Source: an uncultured Lachnospiraceae bacterium
Lineage (GTDB): Bacteria > Bacillota > Clostridia > Lachnospirales > Lachnospiraceae
Assembly: GCA_945788595.1 (NCBI GenBank)
Contig: CALZMS010000028.1
Coordinates: 1-8,681 of the forward strand
Direction of reading: 5' to 3'
DNA length: 8,681 bases
In this document: positions 1 through 4,800 of the stretch, piece after piece
How positions within the stretch are numbered: position 1 is the stretch's first letter
Layout of the letters: every line of letters begins with the position of its first letter
Position numbers and translations under genes: made by a program
Notes under the pieces: model-generated
Database searches by the model: none
Seen by the model: only the letters and a program-made list of their open reading frames with translations
Told to the model about the DNA's origin: nothing

Positions 1-259
1 CACTGCACTGGGTGCGCCAGTTTACCATCCCCAGAGCAGGAACATGCTGGCCGAGCTCCACGCCGTAAAGCTGTCCATCTCTCTGGAAACAGCCATAGAT
101 GCGGATCGGTTCTTCTGTTGACTGGGAAGAAATTTTCATATGTATTTCCAGCTTCAGTATTTGATTGCGGTTGTCGATACGGGCATAGCCGCAGTTGGCA
201 AAACGATTATTGCCCCGGTATTCATACATATAGGAAATGAAACGCTGATATTCGGACAC
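1..259 (-). CDS. DUF6128-like hypothetical protein, N-terminal part (runs off the left edge)
   Basis: The minus strand is open from a GTG at 259 to the window edge, giving about 86 residues that begin MSEYQRFISYMYEYRG. The opening (SEYQRF-SY-YEY), followed by a cysteine-glycine-tyrosine motif, a basic stretch and an IHMKI strand, matches my memory of DUF6128-type proteins, which are common in Lachnospiraceae. I know of no established function for them. I chose the GTG because GGAG (267-270 read on the minus strand) lies 7 bases upstream and the protein then opens as expected for the family. No in-frame ATG lies upstream. The next in-frame ATG (229) would remove the conserved opening and has no ribosome binding site. 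The gene is divergent from tadA with only 70 bases between start codons. The family name is from memory and the C-terminus is not visible. Confidence 0.6.
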   Translation of the reverse strand, partial: MSEYQRFISYMYEYRGNNRFANCGYARIDNRNQILKLEIHMKISSQSTEEPIRIYGCFQRDGQLYGVELGQHVPALGMVNWRTQCS

Positions 260-262
260 AGG

Positions 263-291
263 TTGACTCCAACGATTTTTCTCCTTATTAT
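263..291 (+). promoter_or_regulatory. sigma-A promoter of tadA
   Basis: TTGACT (263-268) and TATTAT (286-291) are separated by exactly 17 bases. Transcription would start near 298, leaving a leader of about 30 bases that carries AGGAGG (317-322), 7 bases before the tadA ATG. The -35 box overlaps the ribosome binding site of the divergent DUF6128-like gene, so the two genes share very compact control DNA. A TATAAT also reads on the minus strand at 287-292, but I see no matching -35 box. Confidence 0.75.
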
Positions 292-329
292 ATGGATAAT
301 GGACACAGAATATGACAGGAGGAAGACAG

Positions 330-812
330 ATGACACAGGATGAACGATATATGCGGCAGGCCATGACCCAGGCCAGAAAGGCGGAGAAACTGGATGAAGT
401 GCCTATCGGCTGCGTGATCGTATACCAGGATAAAGTGATCGCCAGAGGATATAACCGGCGAAATACAGATAAAAACACGCTGTCCCATGCAGAGCTGAAC
501 GCCATAAAAAAAGCCAGCCGCGTGCTGGGAGACTGGCGTCTAGAGGAGTGCACCATGTATGTGACACTGGAACCGTGCCAGATGTGCGCCGGAGCCATCG
601 TGCAGGCCAGAATCCCCCGGGTTGTCATTGCCTGTATGAACAAAAAGGCCGGCTGCGCCGGTTCTGTGCTGAATCTTCTGCAGATGCAGCAGTTTAATCA
701 TCAGGTGGAAGCTACCTATGGCGTGCTGGAGAAGGAATGCAGCCAGATGCTGTCGGATTTTTTTAAGCGGCTGAGAGTGAGAAAGAAAGAGGAGAAATCT
801 GAAAAAAAGTAA
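330..812 (+). CDS. tadA: tRNA-specific adenosine deaminase TadA
   Basis: TadA converts adenosine to inosine at position 34 of tRNA-Arg(ACG) in the cytoplasm, as a zinc-dependent homodimer. The 160-residue protein has the expected bacterial length. The cytidine/deoxycytidylate deaminase fold is shown by HAE (His53 zinc ligand, Glu55 proton shuttle) and PCQMC (Cys83 and Cys86 zinc ligands). The family's C-terminal signatures FNH, GVL-EC and LSDFF-LR follow. I chose the ATG at 330, not the in-frame ATG at 312, because AGGAGG (317-322) sits 7 bases before 330 and would lie inside the longer version. The usual GA-D segment after RVV reads ACMN here (residues 101-104), so the position equivalent to E. 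coli Asp108 is asparagine. The adjacent tRNA-Ser(CGA) has C34 and cannot be the editing substrate. The C-terminus is a lysine-rich tail. Confidence 0.96.
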   Translation: MTQDERYMRQAMTQARKAEKLDEVPIGCVIVYQDKVIARGYNRRNTDKNTLSHAELNAIKKASRVLGDWRLEECTMYVTLEPCQMCAGAIVQARIPRVVIACMNKKAGCAGSVLNLLQMQQFNHQVEATYGVLEKECSQMLSDFFKRLRVRKKEEKSEKK

Positions 813-916
813 AGCTTCGGAGAATGGTATTGACTCCGTAAATAAGGTAAAATTTACTGCAAACAGAGAGCGGAAAATTCCTCTGGTTATCCTTATATAG
901 TCACGCTAATGTATTC

Positions 917-945
917 TTGACGAAAACGCCGCAGACAGGTATAAT
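917..945 (+). promoter_or_regulatory. sigma-A promoter of tRNA-Ser
   Basis: TTGACG (917-922), a 17-base spacer and a perfect TATAAT (940-945) lie 18 bases before the mature tRNA 5' end. Transcription would start near 952. The tRNA is therefore expressed independently of tadA. The preceding 104 bases after tadA hold only weak dyads and no gene I can support. Confidence 0.85.
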
Positions 946-963
946 AACAAAGTCGATGATAAT

Positions 964-1051
964 GGAGACGTATCGAAGTGGCCATAACGAGCTTGACTCG
1001 AAATCAAGTTGTCGGGTAACCGGCACATGGGTTCGAATCCCATCGTCTCCG
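964..1051 (+). tRNA. tRNA-Ser (anticodon CGA)
   Basis: This is an 88-nucleotide class II tRNA. The acceptor stem is GGAGACG pairing with CGTCTCC and the discriminator base is G. The D arm is followed by anticodon stem CTTGA/TCAAG around loop CTCGAAA, which gives anticodon CGA (999-1001) and reads the serine codon UCG. The long variable arm (about 1009-1026) is typical of serine tRNAs. The T arm is ATGGG-TTCGAAT-CCCAT. CCA is not encoded, so it must be added after transcription. I saw no copy of the tRNA 3' end elsewhere in the window that would mark an integrated element. Confidence 0.96.
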
Positions 1052-1055
1052 CTCT

Positions 1056-1113
1056 AAGGGAGTGTCGCAGAATAACTGATTATTAGTCAGTTGTGGAGCG
1101 AGACTCCCTTTTT
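1056..1113 (+). terminator. intrinsic terminator of tRNA-Ser
   Basis: AAGGGAGTGTCGC (1056-1068) pairs with GCGAGACTCCCTT (1098-1110) with one mismatch. An inner hairpin AACTGA/TCAGTT sits in the loop, and a short T run follows the outer stem. It starts 5 bases after the tRNA. Confidence 0.75.
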
Positions 1114-1158
1114 CAATCCACTGTTTTGGGGCATGATTAATTGAACTGATTCATATAT

Positions 1159-1187
1159 CCGTCTGGAATTTCAGACGGTTAAATATA
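1159..1187 (+). other. short hairpin followed by an AT-rich run
   Basis: CCGTCTG (1159-1165) and CAGACGG (1172-1178) form a 7-bp hairpin with a 6-base loop. The downstream TTAAATATATTT is only a poor U tract. It could be a second weak terminator that insulates the toxin locus from the tRNA transcript. It has no other evident role. Confidence 0.4.
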
Positions 1188-1252
1188 TTTTATACCCTAA
1201 AAGGTATAAATCAAGATGATTATATTGTAATTATATCCGAAAGGGTATAAAA
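1188..1252. repeat. TATACC/GGTATA inverted repeats upstream of the toxin peptide
   Basis: TTTTATACCC (1188-1197) is the exact reverse complement of GGGTATAAAA (1243-1252). A third copy in the same orientation as the right arm, GGTATA (1203-1208), makes a tight dyad with the first (TATACC-N6-GGTATA, 1191-1208). The right arm contains TATAAA (1246-1251), a possible -10 box, but no good -35 box lies at the usual distance, so I do not assign the toxin promoter firmly. The repeats could be operator half-sites or part of a structured 5' leader. Confidence 0.5.
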
Positions 1253-1327
1253 AATATCTCCCCATTTATAGGTGTCCAGTTCACAGGATGCGATTTACAT
1301 ATTTTGATGTTTATTTTAAGAATACCA

Positions 1328-1417
1328 ATGGAAGCAATTCTTACCAGTTTTTTTAGTTCTATCGTAGCAAGTGTAGCCAGCTACTACATATGCAAATGGC
1401 TGGATAGAGATGAATAG
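1328..1417 (+). CDS. candidate type I toxin, 29-residue single-span membrane peptide
   Basis: The peptide begins MEAILTSFFSSIVASVASYY and ends ICKWLDRDE. A hydrophobic helix (about residues 3-21) is followed by a charged tail with KWLD. This is the layout of Fst/Ldr-type type I toxins, which insert in the cytoplasmic membrane, and it resembles unnamed peptides of about 30 residues ending in CKWLD that I remember from Clostridia. The context is strong: a bidirectional terminator follows the stop, and a convergent promoter makes an antisense RNA able to pair with codons 4-11. No clear ribosome binding site precedes the ATG, consistent with low or controlled translation. An in-frame ATG at 1307 would add 7 residues but also lacks a ribosome binding site. 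It is too short for most annotation pipelines. Toxicity is inferred, not shown by sequence. Confidence 0.75.
   Translation: MEAILTSFFSSIVASVASYYICKWLDRDE
1339..1358 (+). repeat. direct repeat copy 1 (inside the toxin ORF, mRNA target)
   Basis: TCTTACCAGTTTTTTTAGTT matches the copy at 1510-1529 at 16 of 20 positions, and all four differences are T here against C there. In RNA each difference becomes a G-U wobble with the antisense transcript, so all 20 positions can pair. It covers toxin codons 4-11, inside a ribosome's initiation footprint. Confidence 0.8.
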
Positions 1418-1460
1418 GCAGCCACAGCCTGAAACGGAGTAGTTCACCGTAACGAACAAG

Positions 1461-1500
1461 AAACCCCTCAGAGCCAGCACTCTGAGGGGTTTTGTTTTGT
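1461..1500. terminator. bidirectional terminator shared by toxin mRNA and antisense RNA
   Basis: AAACCCCTCAGAG (1461-1473) and CTCTGAGGGGTTT (1480-1492) form a perfect 13-bp stem with loop CCAGCA. A T-rich run follows on the plus strand (TTGTTTTGT), and TTTCTTGTTCGTT follows on the minus strand. It is the only clear terminator between the toxin gene and the minus-strand aminopeptidase gene, so it probably also ends that transcript. On the antisense strand the loop reads UGCUGG, which contains a YUNR (CUGG) U-turn motif of the kind found in fast-pairing antisense RNA loops. Confidence 0.9.
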
Positions 1501-1509
1501 CTAATGGAA

Positions 1510-1529
1510 TCTCACCAGTTTCCTTAGCT
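1510..1529 (+). repeat. direct repeat copy 2 (template for the antisense RNA 5' end)
   Basis: TCTCACCAGTTTCCTTAGCT is the partner of 1339-1358. It lies directly downstream of the minus-strand promoter, so its complement forms the first 20 or so bases of the antisense RNA. Confidence 0.8.
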
Positions 1530-1535
1530 GTTATT

Positions 1536-1564
1536 AGTATATGCCAGATTTGGCAAAAAATCAA
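1536..1564 (-). promoter_or_regulatory. promoter of the antisense RNA antitoxin
   Basis: Read on the minus strand, TTGATT (1559-1564), a 17-base spacer and TATACT (1536-1541) form a near-consensus sigma-A promoter. This agrees with the usual strong constitutive expression of type I antitoxin RNAs. I could not find an equally good promoter for the toxin mRNA. Confidence 0.8.
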
Positions 1565-1608
1565 CTAAAAAAATTGTTGGTAATGGTTGTTTTACGCTGA
1601 ATTATGTT

Positions 1609-2973
1609 TTATTTATCAAAGAATGCCTTCACAAATCTGCCCAGTGCCACCAGGTCTTTCACACCCATCATTTCACAGGCGGAATGCATGGCCAGCAATC
1701 CAACGCCAAGGTCAGCGGTTCTCATTGGTAAATGAGAAGAGATGATGGAAGCGATAGTTCCGCCTCCTCTGGTGTTGGAACGTTTGACAAATCGCTGGTA
1801 AGGAATGTCCTCTCTGTCGCAAAGGTCTATGAGGGCACCTAAGATTTCCGGATCCCATGCGTAGGACTGATTGCTTGCGGTTTTTAAGACAAATCCCTGA
1901 TTCAGCACCGGATAATTGGTAATGTCCTGCGTACCGGGATGGTTTGGATGATAAGCGTGAGCTACATCCACAGAGATCATCATGCCATCAGAGATATCAG
2001 CCATGCAGTCTACCGTAGTTTTGCCGAAAGACTGCCAGATTTTACCGATGATCACGGATGCCAGGGACGAGTCGGCCCCCTGTTTGCTCAGGCTCCCCAC
2101 TTCCTCATTGTCAAAAAGGCACACCATATTGACGCGATCGGCATTGTCGCTTTCAATAAGGCCGTGCACCAGTGCGCTGACGGAAGTGATATCGTCAAGG
2201 CGCGGAGAGGAGATGAATTCTTCCGTGATACCCACCAGTTTTGGCTGATCCATGGAATAAATACACAGATCATAATCCAGAATATCCGATGCAGCTATGC
2301 CAAGTTCTTTGGCAAGGAGCTGTAAGATGGTCGTATCCTTATTAAGCTCTCCCTGAAGCGTGCCGATAAGCGGCAGCAGTTCCTTCTGGTTGTCAATGGG
2401 AGCACCTTTGTCGTTTACATCGCGGTTCATATGTATGGCAAGGTTCGGCAGATACAGCACCGGTGCCTTTAAATCAAGAAGGTGGCTTACGGGCTTGTCA
2501 TAGCGCTCCCCTCTTGCAACAACCTTACCGGCAAGAGAAAGAGGACGGTCAAAGAAGGTATTTAAAATAGGTCCGCCGTAAACCTCTGTATTGAGCTGCA
2601 TATAGCCGTGGGAAAAGATTTCCGGGTTCGGTTTCACCTTCAATGCCGGAAAATCTGTGTGTGCGCCTCCGACATGGATGCCGTTGGAGAGATCAAAGTC
2701 ACTGCCGATGGTAAAGGCATAGAGTGTGGTGTCAAAGGGAACACAGAAATATCGGCCTCCTTTTTCCAGAGTCCATGTGTTTTTGAAAGAAAGTTCCTGA
2801 AAACCTGCCTCTTTCAGCATCTGTCTGGAGTGGTCTACGACGTGAAAAGCAGAGGTCCCTGCTTTTAAATAATCGAAAAGTTGTTGTACTTCATTTGGTA
2901 AATGGTTTATTTGGTTCAATTCCGTTAATTCCTGTCGTTTTTTTCTTTTATGATAATCAATTCCCATTGCCAT
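1609..2973 (-). CDS. M18 family (aspartyl-type) aminopeptidase
   Basis: This is a cytoplasmic dinuclear-zinc exopeptidase that removes N-terminal residues from peptides; M18 enzymes prefer acidic residues. The 454-residue protein has every metal and catalytic position in order: His105 (GGAHTD), Asp260 (SPRLDD), catalytic Glu290 and ligand Glu291 (FDNEEVGS), Asp336 (SVDVAHA) and His430 (LLAMHSACEM). The length is normal for the family (annotated apeB in some genomes). I chose the ATG at 2973, with AGG a few bases upstream. A second ATG follows two codons later, and longer versions to a TTG at 3012 add residues with no ribosome binding site. No terminator is visible right after the stop, so transcripts probably continue into the antisense RNA gene and stop at 1461-1492. 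M18 substrate preference varies, so aspartyl specificity is inferred. Confidence 0.93.
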   Translation of the reverse strand: MAMGIDYHKRKKRQELTELNQINHLPNEVQQLFDYLKAGTSAFHVVDHSRQMLKEAGFQELSFKNTWTLEKGGRYFCVPFDTTLYAFTIGSDFDLSNGIHVGGAHTDFPALKVKPNPEIFSHGYMQLNTEVYGGPILNTFFDRPLSLAGKVVARGERYDKPVSHLLDLKAPVLYLPNLAIHMNRDVNDKGAPIDNQKELLPLIGTLQGELNKDTTILQLLAKELGIAASDILDYDLCIYSMDQPKLVGITEEFISSPRLDDITSVSALVHGLIESDNADRVNMVCLFDNEEVGSLSKQGADSSLASVIIGKIWQSFGKTTVDCMADISDGMMISVDVAHAYHPNHPGTQDITNYPVLNQGFVLKTASNQSYAWDPEILGALIDLCDREDIPYQRFVKRSNTRGGGTIASIISSHLPMRTADLGVGLLAMHSACEMMGVKDLVALGRFVKAFFDK

Positions 2974-3045
2974 TTCAATACCTAAAACGGCGTGGCTCAC
3001 TGTAAAAAACAAGAAAATAAATATGCTTTATATCAAAAACTATAT

Positions 3046-3074
3046 TTGACAGACAGTTTCTTAGGGGGTATTAT
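3046..3074 (+). promoter_or_regulatory. strong sigma-A promoter of the HipA-like/holin unit
   Basis: A perfect TTGACA (3046-3051), a 17-base spacer and TATTAT (3069-3074). Transcription would start near 3081, leaving a leader of about 107 bases before the first gene. This is one of the best promoters in the window, so the unit is probably well expressed unless the leader controls it. Confidence 0.85.
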
Positions 3075-3105
3075 ACAAAGGAAATATAATATATAATTAA
3101 TATAT

Positions 3106-3157
3106 AAAGGCGCTGACATGGAAAACTGACTTTCAGTTTGCAAAAGTAAATGTTTGC
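3106..3157 (+). promoter_or_regulatory. structured 5' leader with a four-codon mini-ORF and two hairpins
   Basis: AAAGG (3106-3110) lies 7 bases before an ATG (3118-3120) that opens a tiny frame, Met-Glu-Asn-stop. Just after it, AAACTGA (3123-3129) pairs with TCAGTTT (3133-3139), then GCAAA (3140-3144) pairs with TTTGC (3153-3157). Neither hairpin has a U tract, so they are not terminators. They may control translation of the downstream gene. Confidence 0.4.
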
Positions 3158-3187
3158 CCTTCAAAATCTTCGAAAGAGCTTATCGGA

Positions 3188-4312
3188 ATGGTGGATCTTA
3201 AAATGAAAATAGATTATACAGCAGCTCACTACACCTACGCTTCCAGCGTCAAAAACCTGACAGCCGAGTCCGTAGGCGTGGTAAAAGGTAAAAAACATTT
3301 TCCTGTATTCGCAGACAACCGTATCTTCAAACCTCTGACAAAATCAAAACCTTTCGCAACACCCTTGTTTGCCTATGCAGAGGTGTTCTGGTCTGCAGTG
3401 ATCAATGCATATTTTGAGCCGGCACCGTTATATCAGCTGGCATTTTGTGAGGGATATGAGGCAGAAAACGGCAAATATTATGACTATGGTACGGCAGTAC
3501 CTGTAGTGTATAAAGAGGGAGAGTATCTGCTGAATCTGCTGGAATTTTTCCGGAAATATCCGGATGATAAGGTGGATATCGATCAGTATGTAAATTACTG
3601 TCGGATGTTCTATGATTTTACCGCTATCTTTGCCTCGGATTTTTTTCAGCAGCACCGTGATATGGCAGAGCAGCTGGCGATGCAGGTACTTATTTCCATA
3701 GTAAAAGGGGATCAGAATTATCACTATGAGAATGTGGCCTTTCTATGCAGAGAGTCTGCGGGGGGAGAGGAGATTCTTGGCCTTGCACCCATGATCGACC
3801 ACGAGTTTTCCACTTACTATCTGTTCCCGGATCATTTTGCGCAGCGTACCTATGCCCTGGATGAATTGCAGCGTTCTATCGGAGGAGCTCCTGTCGGGAA
3901 AGACGAATATGCATTTTTAACAGATGAAACGGAGCGCAGGCTTATGGAAGCCAGTGCAGTGGCACTGCATCATAACCTGATATACATCAAAGAAAACTAT
4001 CCGGACGTGACCCGGAGCTTTCTGGAAAAACTTACGTACTTCGAGACAGATCTGAAGGAACACAGGGAGTGGTTTAAACTGCAGAAAAATCCGGAGTATC
4101 CTGCTGCAGCCAATTCCTTTGCCTTCAGGATCGGCATGGCCAGATATAAAGAAAAAGATGAAGAAAAGGCAAAGGTATACGAGGAAAAATATGCCGGAAA
4201 AGAAAAAACGATCGATTTTGATATCGTAAATATCCAGGCCATATATGATATTAAACATGTCATCCGTCAGATAAAAGCGGTGATGGGGGACGTTCCTTCT
4301 TTACCTGCATAA
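3188..4312 (+). CDS. HipA-fold kinase-like protein with an altered catalytic loop
   Basis: HipA-type proteins are serine/threonine kinases with a lipid-kinase-like fold, several of them toxins. The 374 residues fit that fold: an early lysine in RIFKPL (Lys48), the loop GDQNYHYENVAFL (174-186) in the place of HipA's GNTDRHxxNxxFL, and a DFG-like MIDHEF (Asp204). The C-terminal third is helical and lysine/glutamate-rich (about 319-341). Aligned by glycine, histidine and asparagine, the position of the catalytic aspartate is Asn177, while an aspartate occurs two residues earlier (Asp175). It may be an inactive or divergent kinase. There is no signal peptide. The start at 3188 has GAAAGAG about 9 bases upstream; the ATG at 3203 (MKIDYT), behind GGTGG, is a fair alternative. 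It is first in a unit with the holin-like gene 31 bases downstream. The family call comes from motif recognition and needs a profile or structure search. Confidence 0.55.
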   Translation: MVDLKMKIDYTAAHYTYASSVKNLTAESVGVVKGKKHFPVFADNRIFKPLTKSKPFATPLFAYAEVFWSAVINAYFEPAPLYQLAFCEGYEAENGKYYDYGTAVPVVYKEGEYLLNLLEFFRKYPDDKVDIDQYVNYCRMFYDFTAIFASDFFQQHRDMAEQLAMQVLISIVKGDQNYHYENVAFLCRESAGGEEILGLAPMIDHEFSTYYLFPDHFAQRTYALDELQRSIGGAPVGKDEYAFLTDETERRLMEASAVALHHNLIYIKENYPDVTRSFLEKLTYFETDLKEHREWFKLQKNPEYPAAANSFAFRIGMARYKEKDEEKAKVYEEKYAGKEKTIDFDIVNIQAIYDIKHVIRQIKAVMGDVPSLPA

Positions 4313-4343
4313 GATAAATATAATAGAAAAAGGATCCTAAAAA

Positions 4344-4625
4344 ATGGATATTTCCTCCATGGGCACCGTTCTGTCTATTGTTGTGATCTGTTATCTGATC
4401 GGCATGATCGTCAAGCAGATCCGTGCAATCCCGGACAGTCTGATCCCTATCATTGTCGGCATAGCAGGCGGCGTTATTGCGATTCCGGGTATGTATCTGA
4501 TCCCGGAATTTCCGGCTTCGGACATTATTTCGGCCATTGCAGTGGGTATCGTATCCGGTCTTGCCAGCACCGGAGTGAACCAGGCATGGAAGCAGACCAT
4601 GAAATCCAGGAATAACCAGCTATGA
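4344..4625 (+). CDS. small holin-family membrane protein
   Basis: The 93-residue protein has three hydrophobic segments (about 7-24, 32-53 and 59-77), with SLIPIIVGIAGGV in the second and a short charged tail (KQTMKSRNNQL). This matches phage holins of the Phage_holin_5_2 type, which form membrane lesions during lysis. No endolysin, tail or other phage gene is nearby, so it is not part of a visible prophage. AGGA (4331-4334) lies 9 bases before the ATG. It follows the HipA-like gene by 31 bases with no terminator between, so the two are co-transcribed. It could be a domesticated holin, a membrane partner or effector of the upstream protein, or a small membrane protein of other function. Confidence 0.65.
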   Translation: MDISSMGTVLSIVVICYLIGMIVKQIRAIPDSLIPIIVGIAGGVIAIPGMYLIPEFPASDIISAIAVGIVSGLASTGVNQAWKQTMKSRNNQL

Positions 4626-4703
4626 GAAGGCTTTGGAAAAAATATCCATATCTGTAAAAAGTATTTTCTGCGGCGTATACTGTAATAGCTTTCTGTGAAA
4701 AGG

Positions 4704-4745
4704 AAAGTCCCATCAGAAAGGATGATTGCTTTCAGATGGGACTTT
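4704..4745. terminator. terminator hairpin between convergent genes
   Basis: A 17-bp stem with one mismatch: the arms begin AAAGTCCCATC (4704-4720) and end AGATGGGACTTT (4729-4745), with an 8-base loop. It stands between the holin-like gene and the amidohydrolase gene, which face each other. T runs are short on both sides, but position and stability support use in both directions. The 78 bases between the holin stop and the stem hold nothing else I can support. Confidence 0.75.
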
Positions 4746-4800
4746 AATAAGTTAAAAATATTCTTCGAAAATTAAACAGCAGCGGCAGTATTTGAAGTGA

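Larger units (their letters stand above)
1459..1529 (-). ncRNA. candidate antisense RNA antitoxin (RNA II-like), about 70 nt
   Basis: The minus-strand promoter at 1536-1564 would start transcription near 1529, so the RNA begins almost exactly with AGCTAAGGAAACTGGTGAGA, the complement of the direct repeat. It then runs through a short linker into the shared terminator. Its size and plan match RNA II of the pAD1 par (Fst) system: the 5' end pairs with the toxin mRNA at the repeat, and the 3' terminator hairpin is complementary because both RNAs are read through it in opposite directions. The 5' and 3' ends are predictions from promoter and terminator positions. No open reading frame of note lies within it. 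Confidence 0.75.

Noticed and set aside
830..858. A second possible promoter (TTGACT ... TTTACT) after tadA
   Set aside because: The -10 box is poor, and the consensus promoter at 917-945 explains tRNA expression.
1288..1356. A 22-codon plus-strand frame overlapping the toxin start, ending inside the direct repeat
   Set aside because: A leader ORF coupled to the toxin is possible, but it lacks a ribosome binding site and its peptide has no hydrophobic or other feature. Too weak to annotate.
1316..1564. An 82-codon minus-strand open frame across the toxin locus
   Set aside because: It runs through the bidirectional terminator and antisense to the toxin peptide, with no domain. The start overlaps the antisense promoter, so it cannot be translated from that RNA.
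964..1608. tRNA-Ser as the attachment site of an integrated element carrying the toxin locus
   Set aside because: I found no repeat of the tRNA 3' end downstream and no integrase. The toxin locus is small enough to be a simple intergenic resident.
1939..2325. A 128-codon plus-strand open frame
   Set aside because: Antisense shadow of the M18 aminopeptidase; it covers several of that enzyme's catalytic motifs on the other strand.
4344..4625. Prophage remnant based on the holin-like gene
   Set aside because: No lysin, portal, tail, integrase or phage repressor is present, and the gene is co-transcribed with a non-phage gene under a consensus promoter.
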